Shown one piece after another: positions 7,996-16,464 of a stretch of DNA of 64,000 bases. The translations under genes and the position numbers were made by a program. Below the pieces are notes generated by a model. The model was not told where the DNA came from. It saw nothing but the letters and a program-made list of their open reading frames with translations, and did not search any database. The stretch spans positions 119,494-183,493 of the forward strand of contig NZ_VZRB01000017.1 of NCBI RefSeq assembly GCF_008806595.1. The letters run 5' to 3'. Source of the DNA: Streptomyces luteolifulvus (GTDB lineage: Bacteria > Actinomycetota > Actinomycetes > Streptomycetales > Streptomycetaceae). The first letter of the stretch is position 1; every line of letters starts with the position of its first letter.

Positions 7996-8667
7996 ATGCG
8001 TACCCTCAATCGGGCCGGCGTGCTGACCGCCGTCGCCGCGGCGACTCTGCTCGCCGTTCCCTCCGCACACGCCACCCCTTCCGGGGACAACGGCACCGTC
8101 AAGATCCATGACGCCGAGACCGGCGAGGAACTGCGGCGCAACGAGCCGCACGTGTGCACGTTCTACCTCGATGCGTTCGGCTTCGACGGCGTCCAGGAAG
8201 TCGACTGGCATATCGAGGCCTGGGCTCCGACGGCCGACGAGAAGGGCGAGACCGTGAAGTCCGGCGAGATCACGCTGGACGACGAAGGTCACGGCCGTAC
8301 GGAGGACATGTCGCTGCCCGACGGGCACTACAAGCTCTTCTGGAACTTCGAGGGCGAGAAGGGGTCCGCGAAGCACAAGGTGTTCTGGACGGACTGCGAG
8401 GACGACGACGAGGGTCCCGGCCCCGGTTCCACGCCGAGTTCCTCGGCCTCGCCGAGCACCTCCGCCTCGCCCTCCACGTCCCCGTCGCCGGGCTCCGGGC
8501 CGTCGGGGTCCTCCACTCCGTCGTCCTCCGCGTCGTCGTCTCCGTCGGCTCCGGGCGGCGGTCTCGCCGAGACCGGCAACGGCGCCCCGGTCGGGCTGCT
8601 TTCGGGCCTGGCGGCCGCGCTGGTGGCCGCGGGCGGCTACCTGGTGGTCCGGCGGCGCCGGGCCTGA
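7996..8667 (+). CDS. sortase-anchored surface protein (LAETG motif)
   Basis: Begins with a Sec signal peptide (MRTLNRAG followed by a hydrophobic stretch ending AHA at about residue 26). An extracellular domain of about 115 residues follows, with one Cys pair (HVCTFY and WTDCED). Then comes a Ser/Pro/Thr-rich spacer of about 50 residues. The C-terminus is a sorting signal: LAETG, a hydrophobic helix and a basic RRRRA tail. Streptomyces class E sortases recognise LAXTG, so covalent attachment to peptidoglycan is expected. The globular domain is unassigned. ATG 7984 is an alternative start, but 7996 gives the cleaner signal peptide. A strong terminator follows. Confidence 0.8.
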   Translation: MRTLNRAGVLTAVAAATLLAVPSAHATPSGDNGTVKIHDAETGEELRRNEPHVCTFYLDAFGFDGVQEVDWHIEAWAPTADEKGETVKSGEITLDDEGHGRTEDMSLPDGHYKLFWNFEGEKGSAKHKVFWTDCEDDDEGPGPGSTPSSSASPSTSASPSTSPSPGSGPSGSSTPSSSASSSPSAPGGGLAETGNGAPVGLLSGLAAALVAAGGYLVVRRRRA

Positions 8668-8690
8668 CATACGCAGACCTCAGTGACAGC

Positions 8691-8725
8691 GGTGCCCCCG
8701 AGCTCGTACGAAGCTCGGGGGCACC
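8691..8725. terminator. bidirectional intrinsic terminator
   Basis: A perfect 13-bp stem GGTGCCCCCGAGC (8691-8703) / GCTCGGGGGCACC (8713-8725) with a 9-nt loop. It lies between the convergent sorted-protein gene and ppc and can serve both. Confidence 0.85.
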
Positions 8726-8744
8726 GTCGTGTGTGCGGGCGCCG

Positions 8745-11477
8745 TCAGCCCGTGTTGCGCAGGCCCGCCGCCACGCCGTTGACCGTCAGCAGCAGGGCGC
8801 GGGAGAGCAGCGGGTCGGGTTCGGCGCCCGCGGCGGCCGCGTCGCGCTGGCGCTTGAGCAGCGTGACCTGGAGGTAGGAGATGGGGTCCAGATAGGCGTC
8901 GCGGATGGCGAAGGTCTGCTTCAGCACCGGGGTGGCGTCGAGGAGTTCCTTCTCCCCGGTCACCTTCAGCACTTCGCGGACGGTGAGTTCGTGTTCGGCG
9001 CGGATGGTGTCGAAGACGTGCTTGAGCTCGTCGGGGACGAGGGTGTCGACGTAGTGGGCGGCGATCCGCAGGTCCGTCTTGGCGAGGGTCATCTCGACGT
9101 TGGAGACGAAGTTGCGGAAGAAGTGCCACTGTTCGTTCATCTCGTCGAGGACGGTGTCCAGGCCCGCCTCGCGCAGTGCCTTGAGTCCGGAGCCGACGCC
9201 GAACCAGCCGGGGACGATCTGCCGGGACTGGGTCCAGCCGAACACCCAGGGGATGGCACGCAGTCCGTCGAGGCCGGCTCCGGAGTCGGGCCGGCGGGAG
9301 GGCCGGGAGCCGAGGTGGAGGTCGGCGAGCTGGTCGACGGGGGTGGCGGCGAAGAAGTACGCGGGGAGGTCGGGGTCCTCGACGAGCCTGCGGTAGGCGT
9401 CGTGGGCGGCGTCGGAGACGACGTCCATCGCGGCGTCCCAGCGGGCCAGGGCCTCCACGGACTGGCGGGGGGAGGTGTGCAGGGCGGAGGCCTGGAGGGT
9501 GGCGGCGACGGTGAGTTCGAGGTTCTCCCGGGCCAGCGAGGGCACGAGGTACTTGTCGGAGATGACCTCGCCCTGCTCGGTGACCTTGATCTCGCCTTCG
9601 AGGGTGCCCCAGGGCTGGGAGAGGATCGCGTCGTGGGAGGGGCCGCCGCCGCGGCCGACGGTCCCGCCGCGGCCGTGGAAGAGCCGCAGCCGTACGCCGT
9701 AACGGTGGGCGACGTCGCGCAGGCGCCGCTGGGCGCGGTGGATCTCCCACTGCGAGGTGGTGATGCCGCCGAACTTGGAGGAGTCGGAGTAGCCGAGCAT
9801 GACCTCCTGGACGTCTCCGCGCAGGGCGACGAGCCGCCGGTAGGAGGGGTCGGCGAGCATGTCCTCCAGGATGGTGTCGGCGGCCTTGAGCTCGTCGGTG
9901 GTCTCCAGCAGCGGCACGATGCCGATCTTCGCCCAGCCGGCGTGCAGGTCGATCAGTCCGGCCTCGCGGGCGAGGACGGCGGCGGCGAACACGTCGTCCG
10001 CGCCCTGGCACATCGAGATGATGTACGACTCGATGACCTCGGGGCCGAAGACCGCCAGGGCCCGCTTGACGGTCTGGAAGACGCCGAGGGTCTTCTCGCC
10101 GGCCGCGTCCACGGGAGCGGGGGTCGGCGCGAGGGGACGGCGGGAGCGCAGTTCCTTGGCGAGGAGCTTGCCGCGGTACTCGCGGGGCATGTCGGCGTAG
10201 CGCCAGGACTCCTCGCCGAGCCGGTCGAAGAGCTGGCCGAGGGCGTGGTGGTGGGCGTCGGCGTGTTCGCGGACGTCCATGGTGGCGAGCTGGAGGCCGA
10301 AGGCGGCCAGGGTGCGGATGGTGCGGTCCATGCGGCCGTCCGCGAACAGCCCGCCCCGGTGCTCCCTGAGGGAGCTCTGGATGAGGGTCAGGTCCTGGAG
10401 GAGCTCGGAGGTGCCGAGGTAGTCGCGGCCCGGCGCGTGGGGGATGCCCTTGGCGAGGCGCTGCTTGGTGTTCTCCAGCTTCTGCCGGATGCAGGTGGCC
10501 TTGAGGCGGTAGGGCTCCTCGGCGTTCAGCCGCTTGTAGCGGGGGCTGATCTCCGGCAGGCGTTCCAGGTCGGTGCGCAGGGAGTCGAGGAGTTCTTCGG
10601 TGGCGCCCGTGTATCTGATCGAGTTCGACAGGAAGCCGCGCAGTTCGTCGACCATCTCCAGGGCGTCGTTGATGCCGTGCTCGTGCTGGAGGATGAGGAC
10701 GTCCCAGGTGACCTGGGGGGTGACGTTGGGGTTGCCGTCGCGGTCACCGCCGATCCAGGTGCCGAAGGTGAGCGGGCGGGTGTGGTCGGGCAGCCGGACG
10801 CCGACGCGCTCGAGTTCCGCGGTCAGGTCCTCCAGGACGTCGCCGACGGCGCCGGCGTGCAGTTCGTCGAGGTAGTAGATCGCGTTGCGGGCCTCGTCGG
10901 CCGGTTCCGGGCGTACGACGCGCAGCTCGTCCGTCTGCCATACGAGGTCGATGTTCTCCGCCAGACGGGTGTCGTGCCGGCGGCGGTCGGACTCGATGAC
11001 CGGGGTCTCCAGAAGCGCGGCGATGCGCCGGAGCTTGTTGAGGACGGACCGGCGCGCGGCCTCGGTGGGGTGCGCCGTGAACACTGGGCGAACGTTGAGG
11101 TGGCGGACCGTCTCGCGCAGATGCTCGGGGTCGGCGTCCTTGAGCCGGTCGGCGGTGCGGGCGAGGAGGCCGCCCTCGGCGGCACGCCGGGCGCGCAGTT
11201 CGCGGCCGCGGTGGACCTGTTCGGTCACGTTGGCGAGGTGGAAGTAGGTGGAGAAGGCGCGGACCAGCTTGGCCGCGGTCTCCAGTTCGGTGCCGCGCAG
11301 CAGCTCGGCGGCGGCTTCACCGTCCTCGCGGGTCAGGCGGCGGACCTTCTCGACAAGTTCGAGCAGCTCGGGGCCTTCTTGGCGGACGAGGGTCTCGCCG
11401 AGGAGGTCACCCAGCCGACGGATGTCGGCGCGCAGCTCACTGCTGGTCGTCGTGGTCTGGTCGTCGGCACTGCTCAC
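8745..11477 (-). CDS. ppc: phosphoenolpyruvate carboxylase
   Basis: Anaplerotic enzyme that carboxylates phosphoenolpyruvate to oxaloacetate in the cytoplasm. It has 910 residues, the usual size. Catalytic signatures are TAHPTEA (134-140), the LGYSDSSKFGG block and the mobile loop HGRGGTVGRGGGP. The C-terminus NGVAAGLRNTG matches the family's conserved RNTG end. The GTG at 11477 has AGGAG at 11486-11490, 8 nt upstream, and gives the start MSSADDQTTT. The frame is open further upstream but without a comparable ribosome-binding site. It converges on the LAETG gene across a terminator. Confidence 0.97.
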   Translation of the reverse strand: MSSADDQTTTTSSELRADIRRLGDLLGETLVRQEGPELLELVEKVRRLTREDGEAAAELLRGTELETAAKLVRAFSTYFHLANVTEQVHRGRELRARRAAEGGLLARTADRLKDADPEHLRETVRHLNVRPVFTAHPTEAARRSVLNKLRRIAALLETPVIESDRRRHDTRLAENIDLVWQTDELRVVRPEPADEARNAIYYLDELHAGAVGDVLEDLTAELERVGVRLPDHTRPLTFGTWIGGDRDGNPNVTPQVTWDVLILQHEHGINDALEMVDELRGFLSNSIRYTGATEELLDSLRTDLERLPEISPRYKRLNAEEPYRLKATCIRQKLENTKQRLAKGIPHAPGRDYLGTSELLQDLTLIQSSLREHRGGLFADGRMDRTIRTLAAFGLQLATMDVREHADAHHHALGQLFDRLGEESWRYADMPREYRGKLLAKELRSRRPLAPTPAPVDAAGEKTLGVFQTVKRALAVFGPEVIESYIISMCQGADDVFAAAVLAREAGLIDLHAGWAKIGIVPLLETTDELKAADTILEDMLADPSYRRLVALRGDVQEVMLGYSDSSKFGGITTSQWEIHRAQRRLRDVAHRYGVRLRLFHGRGGTVGRGGGPSHDAILSQPWGTLEGEIKVTEQGEVISDKYLVPSLARENLELTVAATLQASALHTSPRQSVEALARWDAAMDVVSDAAHDAYRRLVEDPDLPAYFFAATPVDQLADLHLGSRPSRRPDSGAGLDGLRAIPWVFGWTQSRQIVPGWFGVGSGLKALREAGLDTVLDEMNEQWHFFRNFVSNVEMTLAKTDLRIAAHYVDTLVPDELKHVFDTIRAEHELTVREVLKVTGEKELLDATPVLKQTFAIRDAYLDPISYLQVTLLKRQRDAAAAGAEPDPLLSRALLLTVNGVAAGLRNTG

Positions 11478-11674
11478 AGGTGCGGCTCCTTGCAGTGTTG
11501 AAGCTCGTCTGGAGGGAACCCGGACGGCCCCGGTGGCGGCGGGTGCCGCATAGGGGACGGACATCCGGGAAGAAATCAGAGCGGACCGCGCTGTCCGACC
11601 GACTCCAAGGATAGGTGTCCATGCGGACGCGCAGACTCACGGGCTCTTGCCGCCGGGCGAGGCACTGCCATACT

Positions 11675-11701
11675 TACGACGCCGTAGGTTACGGAACCGT
11701 A
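11675..11701. promoter_or_regulatory. tandem TACG-N4-CGTA palindromes, candidate TetR operator for the desaturase
   Basis: Two adjacent 12-bp palindromes, TACGACGCCGTA (11675-11686) and TACGGAACCGTA (11690-11701), lie 65 nt before the desaturase start. They are centred 15 bp apart, suitable for two dimers on one face of the DNA. The desaturase operon encodes a TetR regulator, the likely ligand. The rest of the 289-bp ppc-desaturase spacer shows nothing else clear. Confidence 0.55.
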
Positions 11702-11766
11702 GGAAGCTGGGCACGGTTTCCGCTGCCCGGCACCCCTCCCGACCCTCGACCCCACAGGGGACGCCC

Positions 11767-12777
11767 ATGACCACGAGCTCCGATGTGATCGACGACGCCC
11801 CGAAGGCGACCGACGGCACCGCGCTGCCCTCCGCGACGCTCGGCGGGGAGCAGAAGCGCTCTCTCGAACAGATCACGCTTCTCCTCTTCATCACCGTCCC
11901 GTTCCTCGCGCTGATCGCGGCGGTGCCGCTGGCGTGGGGATGGGGGGTGAGCTGGCTGGATCTCGGCCTGCTGGTCTTCTTCTACTACTTGGGCTGCCAC
12001 GGCATCACGATCGGCTTCCACCGCTATTTCACCCACGGTTCCTTCAAAGCCAAGCGGCCCCTGCGGATCGCGCTCGCGATCATGGGGTCGATGGCGGTCG
12101 AGGGCCCCCTGGTCCGCTGGGTCGCGGACCATCGCAAGCATCACAAGTTCTCGGACGCGGAGGGTGACCCGCACTCTCCGTGGCGTTACGGCGAGACCGT
12201 CCCGGCGCTGATGAAGGGCCTGTGGTGGGCTCATATCGGCTGGATGTTCGACGAGGAGCAGACGCCGCAGGACAAGTACGCGCCGGATCTGATCAAGGAC
12301 CCGGCGATCCGGACGATCTCCCGCCAGTTCATCTACTGGACGATGCTCTCCCTGGCCCTGCCCCCGCTGATCGGCGGCCTGGTCACGATGTCCTGGTGGG
12401 GCGCGTTCACCGGCTTCTTCTGGGGCTCGCTGGTACGGGTGGCGCTGCTGCACCACGTCACCTGGTCGATCAACTCGATCTGCCACGCGGTCGGCAAGCG
12501 GCCGTTCAAGTCCCGGGACCGCTCGGGCAACGTCTGGTGGCTGGCGGTCCTGTCCTGCGGTGAGTCCTGGCACAACCTGCACCACGCCGACCCGACCTCG
12601 GCGCGGCACGGTGTGGAGCGGGGCCAGGTGGACTCCTCCGCCCGCATCATCCGGTGGTGTGAGCTGCTCGGCTGGGCGTACGACGTGCGCTGGCCGTCAC
12701 GCTCGCGTATCGATTCCCGCCGGAACACGGGCGGGGACGGCTCCCGGCGCAAGAGGGAGACCGCCGAGGCGGCATGA
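11767..12777 (+). CDS. acyl-CoA/acyl-lipid delta-9 fatty acid desaturase
   Basis: A membrane di-iron desaturase that introduces a cis double bond into fatty acyl chains, adjusting membrane fluidity. It has 336 residues and all three His boxes: HRYFTH (85-90), HRKHH (122-126) and HNLHH near residue 268. Hydrophobic spans lie at about 37-57, 64-80, 103-115 and in the 195-230 region. The ATG at 11767 follows AGGGGACGCCC. Its stop codon overlaps the start of the TetR gene, and a double palindrome lies upstream. A TetR-controlled lipid-responsive operon is likely. Confidence 0.93.
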   Translation: MTTSSDVIDDAPKATDGTALPSATLGGEQKRSLEQITLLLFITVPFLALIAAVPLAWGWGVSWLDLGLLVFFYYLGCHGITIGFHRYFTHGSFKAKRPLRIALAIMGSMAVEGPLVRWVADHRKHHKFSDAEGDPHSPWRYGETVPALMKGLWWAHIGWMFDEEQTPQDKYAPDLIKDPAIRTISRQFIYWTMLSLALPPLIGGLVTMSWWGAFTGFFWGSLVRVALLHHVTWSINSICHAVGKRPFKSRDRSGNVWWLAVLSCGESWHNLHHADPTSARHGVERGQVDSSARIIRWCELLGWAYDVRWPSRSRIDSRRNTGGDGSRRKRETAEAA

Positions 12778-13451
12778 TGGACGCCGTGGCGACCGACTCC
12801 AGCAGCACTCCGAGCAATGAGAAACAGCGGCGAGCGCGTCGCACCCGAATGACCGGTGCCGAGCGCCGCCAGCAGCTGCTGGAGATCGGTCGCACCCTCT
12901 TCGCCGCCAAGGGGTTCGAGGGCACGTCGGTGGAGGAGATCGCGGCGAAGGCCGGGGTGTCCAAGCCGGTGGTGTACGAGCACTTCGGCGGCAAGGAGGG
13001 GCTGTACGCGGTCGTCGTGGACCGTGAGATGCGCCGTCTGCTGGACATGGTGACCAGCTCCCTGACGGCCGGCCATCCCCGGGAACTGTGCGAACAGGCG
13101 GCGTTCGCGCTGCTCGACTACATCGAGGAATACACGGACGGTTTCCGCATCCTGGTCCGTGACTCCCCCATCCCGCAGTCGACGGGTTCCTTCGCGTCGC
13201 TGATCTCGGACATCGCGACGCAGGTGGAGGACATCCTGGGCCGCGAGTTCAAGAACCGCGGCTTCGACCCGAAACTGGCCCCGCTGTACGCCCAGGCCCT
13301 GGTCGGCATGGTCGCCCTGACCGGCCAGTGGTGGCTGGACGTACGCCGCCCGAAGAAGTCGGAGGTGGCGGCACACCTGGTCAACCTGGCCTGGCACGGA
13401 CTGGACGGTCTGGAGCCGAAGCCGCGGTTGATCGGGCACCGGAAAGCGTGA
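12774..13451 (+). CDS. TetR-family regulator of the desaturase operon
   Basis: The N-terminal TetR helix-turn-helix domain covers about residues 24-72 (RRQQLLEIGRTLFAAKGFEG, SVEEIAAKAGVSKPVVYEHF). It is followed by a helical ligand-binding domain. The ATG overlaps the desaturase stop by 4 bp, so translation is coupled. By position it should bind the palindromes at 11675-11701 and sense an acyl-CoA or fatty acid; that is inference. ATG 12777 and GTG 12786 are possible alternative starts. Confidence 0.9.
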   Translation: MMDAVATDSSSTPSNEKQRRARRTRMTGAERRQQLLEIGRTLFAAKGFEGTSVEEIAAKAGVSKPVVYEHFGGKEGLYAVVVDREMRRLLDMVTSSLTAGHPRELCEQAAFALLDYIEEYTDGFRILVRDSPIPQSTGSFASLISDIATQVEDILGREFKNRGFDPKLAPLYAQALVGMVALTGQWWLDVRRPKKSEVAAHLVNLAWHGLDGLEPKPRLIGHRKA

Positions 13452-13494
13452 ATCAGCCGGAACGAAGAGGCCACGCGGAGGGTCTCGTGGAACC

Positions 13495-13755
13495 GTGTCG
13501 GCCATGACCAGGATCCCGATCAGCGCGGCACGTTCCCAGCTCGGCGCATTGGTCCGCCGCGCGGCCCACGGGCGTGAGACCATCGCCCTCACCGATCACG
13601 GCCACGTGGCCGCACTCCTGGTCTCTCCCCAGGTGATTGAGGATCTCGAAGACGCCGTAGCCGACTATCAGCGGCGCAAGGCAGAGGGAACACGTGAGCC
13701 CTGTGACCACGGCTCCAGGAACTCCAGTCGGTTGCCGACCGGGTCCTCGGAGTAG
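13495..13755 (+). CDS. solitary Phd/YefM-type antitoxin, C-terminus probably truncated
   Basis: A small protein with the Phd/YefM fold: IPISAARSQLGALVRRA, then ETIALTDHGHVAALLVSP and a helix LEDAVADYQRRKAEG. These antitoxins bind their operator and neutralise a RelE/ParE-type ribosome-dependent RNase, normally encoded immediately downstream with a short overlap. No toxin follows. From about codon 65 the frame reads antisense through the end of the convergent glyoxalase gene, so the natural C-terminus and the toxin seem to have been deleted. The start may be GTG 13495 or ATG 13504. Confidence 0.7.
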   Translation: MSAMTRIPISAARSQLGALVRRAAHGRETIALTDHGHVAALLVSPQVIEDLEDAVADYQRRKAEGTREPCDHGSRNSSRLPTGSSE

Positions 13756-14063
13756 AAGCGCAGGTGCCCCGGCAGGTTGTCGTCCCAGGTCACCGGTGCT
13801 CCGTGCGCTTCGAGGCGGGCGGCGTACGCCTCGATGTCCGTGACCCGGAGCCCGGGGTGGGCCTTCTTCGCGGGGCGGAAGTCCTGCTCGATTCCCAGGT
13901 GCAGCTGTACCGCGCCCGCGCGAAACCAGCAGCCCCCGCGGGCGGCGAGGACCGGAGGCTTCGGTGTCTCGGTCATGCCGAGAACATCGGCGTAGTACGC
14001 CCGCAGCCGGTCCTCGGAGCCGGGTGGGGCGGCCAGTTGGACGTGGTCGATGGCGGAGAGCAT
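13668..14063 (-). CDS. glyoxalase/bleomycin-resistance (VOC) family protein
   Basis: A 131-residue VOC-fold protein with MLSAIDHVQLAAPPGSED at the N-terminus, the PxHPGLRVTDIEAYAARLEAHG segment and the metal-site strand HLRFYSEDPVGNRLEFLEP. These enzymes are metal-dependent lyases or dioxygenases, or antibiotic-binding proteins; the substrate is not predictable. An ATG at 14063 with GGGAGG upstream sets the start. The last dozen residues (WSQGSRVPSALRR) are antisense to the antitoxin gene. The native family end is expected near FLEP, so this tail is probably acquired at a deletion junction. Confidence 0.82.
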   Translation of the reverse strand: MLSAIDHVQLAAPPGSEDRLRAYYADVLGMTETPKPPVLAARGGCWFRAGAVQLHLGIEQDFRPAKKAHPGLRVTDIEAYAARLEAHGAPVTWDDNLPGHLRFYSEDPVGNRLEFLEPWSQGSRVPSALRR

Positions 14064-14065
14064 GC

Positions 14066-14878
14066 TCAGCCTCCCTTCCTCGCCACGGCGAACAGGCGGC
14101 GGAAGGGCAGGACGGTGCCGTACTCCGCGCTCGGGTAGGCCGCACGGAGCCGGTCCCGGTACTCGGTGACGAAGGCGTCGCGGGCCTCGGGGTCGTCGGC
14201 GAGGACCGTGAGGACCGGCCGCAGTCCCGTGCCCTTGACCCAGTCGAGGACGGGGTCCTCGCCCTGGAGGATGTGGAAATACGTCGTCTGCCACACGTCG
14301 GCGGCGCAGCCGAGGCGGGCGAGCCGGTCGAGGTAGACGGCAGGTGCGTGCACGGAGTCCTCGTGGCGCAGTACGTCGCCGAGCCGCGCCTTCCAGCGGG
14401 GCGTGGCGACGAGTTCGCGCATGAGGGTGTGCAGGGGCGCGTCGATGTTGTCCGGAACCTGGAAGGCGAAGGTGCCGCCGGGCGCGAGGGCGTCGAGCCA
14501 CCCGGCGAAGGCGTCGAGGTGGCCGTCGACCCAGTGGAGCGCCGCGTTGGAGACGATCAGGTCGTACGTCCCGGTGGGCGCCCAGTCGCGCAGGTCGGCG
14601 CGGGAGAAGTCCAGGCGGCCGCCGCCCGGGGTGGCGCCCTCGTGTTCCGCGTGCGCCTTGTCGAGCATCGCGCGCGAGTTGTCGTACCCGGTGATGTACG
14701 CGGTGGGCCAGCGGTCGGCGAGGACGGCGGTGACGTTGCCGGGGCCGCAGCCGAGGTCGGCGATGCGGGGCGGGTCGCCGGGCAGGTCCGGGACGCGGGC
14801 CAGGAGGTCGGCGAAGGGGCGGGCGCGGTGGCCGGCGTGACGGAGGTATTGGGCGGGGTCCCAGGTCGGAGTCGTCAT
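14066..14878 (-). CDS. SAM-dependent methyltransferase, trans-aconitate 2-methyltransferase-like
   Basis: A class I Rossmann methyltransferase with the SAM motif ADLGCGPGNVTAVL (about residues 40-53) and the acidic GYDNSRAML end of strand 2. The post-motif DLIVSNAALHWVDGH is typical of trans-aconitate methyltransferases (Tam). It would methylate trans-aconitate or another small acid. The ATG at 14878 has GGAAGG 8 nt upstream; a GTG 9 nt earlier is possible. It starts 2 nt after the glyoxalase gene and is likely cotranscribed with it. It is divergent from a MarR gene across a repeat-containing promoter region. Confidence 0.85.
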   Translation of the reverse strand: MTTPTWDPAQYLRHAGHRARPFADLLARVPDLPGDPPRIADLGCGPGNVTAVLADRWPTAYITGYDNSRAMLDKAHAEHEGATPGGGRLDFSRADLRDWAPTGTYDLIVSNAALHWVDGHLDAFAGWLDALAPGGTFAFQVPDNIDAPLHTLMRELVATPRWKARLGDVLRHEDSVHAPAVYLDRLARLGCAADVWQTTYFHILQGEDPVLDWVKGTGLRPVLTVLADDPEARDAFVTEYRDRLRAAYPSAEYGTVLPFRRLFAVARKGG

Positions 14879-14908
14879 GCCTTCCACCTTCCCTCTCCAT
14901 CAATCTCG

Positions 14909-14938
14909 ACATCAAGAGACTTCACATCAAGAGACTTC
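14909..14938. promoter_or_regulatory. 15-bp tandem direct repeat in a divergent promoter region, candidate MarR operator
   Basis: ACATCAAGAGACTTC occurs twice head to tail (14909-14923, 14924-14938), with a third partial copy ACATC(GA) following. It lies in the 89-bp region between the methyltransferase and MarR genes. TCTCGACATCAAGAGA at 14904-14919 is also an imperfect palindrome. Its position makes it the obvious site for the adjacent MarR protein. Confidence 0.55.
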
Positions 14939-14967
14939 ACATCGACACAACCACTACACTGATCGCC

Positions 14968-15465
14968 ATGGAGGACGAGGTCGATCGGCTGGTCTCTGCG
15001 TGGCGCCGGGAGCGCCCTGACCTCGACGTGGAACCGCTCGAGGTGCTCAGCCGGGTCAGCAGACTGGCCCGGCACCTGGACCGCGCCCGTCGGCTGGCCT
15101 TCGCCGAGCACGGGCTGGAACCCTGGGAGTTCGACGTCCTGACCGCGCTCCGGCGTGCGGGCACCCCGTATCAGCTCTCGCCGGGACAGCTGCTGACGCA
15201 GACCCTGGTCACCTCGGGCACGATGACGAACCGCATCGACCGCCTGACGAAGAAGGGCCTGGTGGAGCGGCTGCCCGACCCCAGCGACCGGCGCGGTGTG
15301 CTGGTCCGCCTCACGGCGGAGGGCCAGGACCGCGCGGACCAGGCCCTGGCAGGCCTCCTCGACCAGGAGCGGGCGATCCTCGCGGAACTCACCCGCGCCC
15401 AGCGCGGCGAACTGGCAGGCCTCCTACGCCAGCTGACCGCCCCGTTCGACAACATCCCGGGCTAG
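14968..15465 (+). CDS. MarR-family transcriptional regulator
   Basis: A 165-residue winged-helix dimer. The recognition region SPGQLLTQTLVTSGTMTNRIDRLTKKGLVERLPDPSDRRGVLVRLT (about 72-117) is a textbook MarR DNA-binding domain with the DxRxxxVxLT wing. It is divergent from the methyltransferase-glyoxalase pair and probably controls both through the 15-bp repeats between them. Its 3' end overlaps the convergent response-regulator gene by 42 bp. The effector is unknown. Confidence 0.9.
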   Translation: MEDEVDRLVSAWRRERPDLDVEPLEVLSRVSRLARHLDRARRLAFAEHGLEPWEFDVLTALRRAGTPYQLSPGQLLTQTLVTSGTMTNRIDRLTKKGLVERLPDPSDRRGVLVRLTAEGQDRADQALAGLLDQERAILAELTRAQRGELAGLLRQLTAPFDNIPG

Positions 15466-16191
15466 ATCGACCGGCCCCACCCCGGCCCGGCGCGCCAGCG
15501 CCACCGCCGCGAGGGTGGAGTGGACGCCCAGTTTGCCGAGGACGTTCTGCATATGGGTGCGGACGGTGTGCGGGGAGAGGAAGAGGCGTTCCGCGACGGC
15601 CTTTCTGCCCAGGCCGGCGACCATGCAGCGCAGCACCTCCCGCTCCCGCGGGGTGAGCGACTCCACCAGCCGTTCGCTCTCGGTGCGGTGCTTGCGGGCG
15701 GCCGTCAGCTCGCGCAGGACGCCCGTGAGCAGGGCGGGCGGCAGATGGGTCTCCTCGCGCAGCACCCCTCGGATGACGGTGAGCAGCCGGGACAGCGAGC
15801 AGTCCTTGGCCACCCAGCCGGAGGCCCCTGCCTGCAGGGCGAGCGCGGCCCGCCGCGGATCGTCCTTCTCGGCGAGCACGACGATCCGTACCCCCGGCTG
15901 TGCGGTGCGGACGCCGGCGACGAGGGATATCCCGTCGACGAGTCCGTCCTCGTTGCCCTCCTGGACCGGCACGGCGGGCCGGACACCGGGCAGGTTGCCG
16001 CCCAGATCGGCGTCGACGAGCAGCACGTCGTACCGGCGCCCCTCGGCGGCCGCCCGTTCCAGACTGCGCAGCGCGGCGGAGCCGCTGCCGGCCGCGGAGA
16101 CGTCCACGTCGGGCTCGGCCGCCAGCGCCGCGGCAAGCGACTCGGCGAAGATGCGATGGTCGTCGACGACCAGGACTCGGATGCGAACCAC
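15424..16191 (-). CDS. NarL/FixJ-family response regulator
   Basis: A REC domain begins at the N-terminus (VLVVDDHRIFAESL) with acceptor Asp in DVLLVDADL. The C-terminal LuxR helix-turn-helix contains SLTPREREVLRCMVAGLGRKAVAERLFLSPHTVRTHMQNVLGKLGV. The GTG at 16191 has a GGGGAAGGGGG ribosome-binding site and gives 255 residues. A non-canonical stretch between REC strands 3 and 4 (PVQEGNEDGLVDGI) lengthens the receiver. No histidine kinase adjoins it. Regulon unknown. Confidence 0.88.
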   Translation of the reverse strand: MVRIRVLVVDDHRIFAESLAAALAAEPDVDVSAAGSGSAALRSLERAAAEGRRYDVLLVDADLGGNLPGVRPAVPVQEGNEDGLVDGISLVAGVRTAQPGVRIVVLAEKDDPRRAALALQAGASGWVAKDCSLSRLLTVIRGVLREETHLPPALLTGVLRELTAARKHRTESERLVESLTPREREVLRCMVAGLGRKAVAERLFLSPHTVRTHMQNVLGKLGVHSTLAAVALARRAGVGPVDLARDVVERGGQLA

Positions 16192-16464
16192 GAAACCCCC
16201 TTCCCCAGGCTCCTGAAGAGCAGGGGATACCCCAAGGTTCGGAGAACGATGATGTCGGTGCGGGCACGGCGCCCGGAGGCTCGCACCACCGCACGGCCGC
16301 CGCCGTGCAGAGACTGCTACCCCCACCGCGGGCGCCGTACCCGACTGTCTCGCCCCCTGATCAGCACCGGCCCCCACCGGTGCTGTTCATCAGAGTAAGG
16401 CCGGGTGGCAGGAGCGGAAGGACATTTGCAGAACTGGCCGTCCGGCACGTTTATGGTGAGCCGC

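Noticed and set aside
8154..11501. 1115-residue open frame on the plus strand
   Set aside because: Antisense to ppc and overlapping the LAETG gene; no recognisable domain, Gly/Val-rich shadow.
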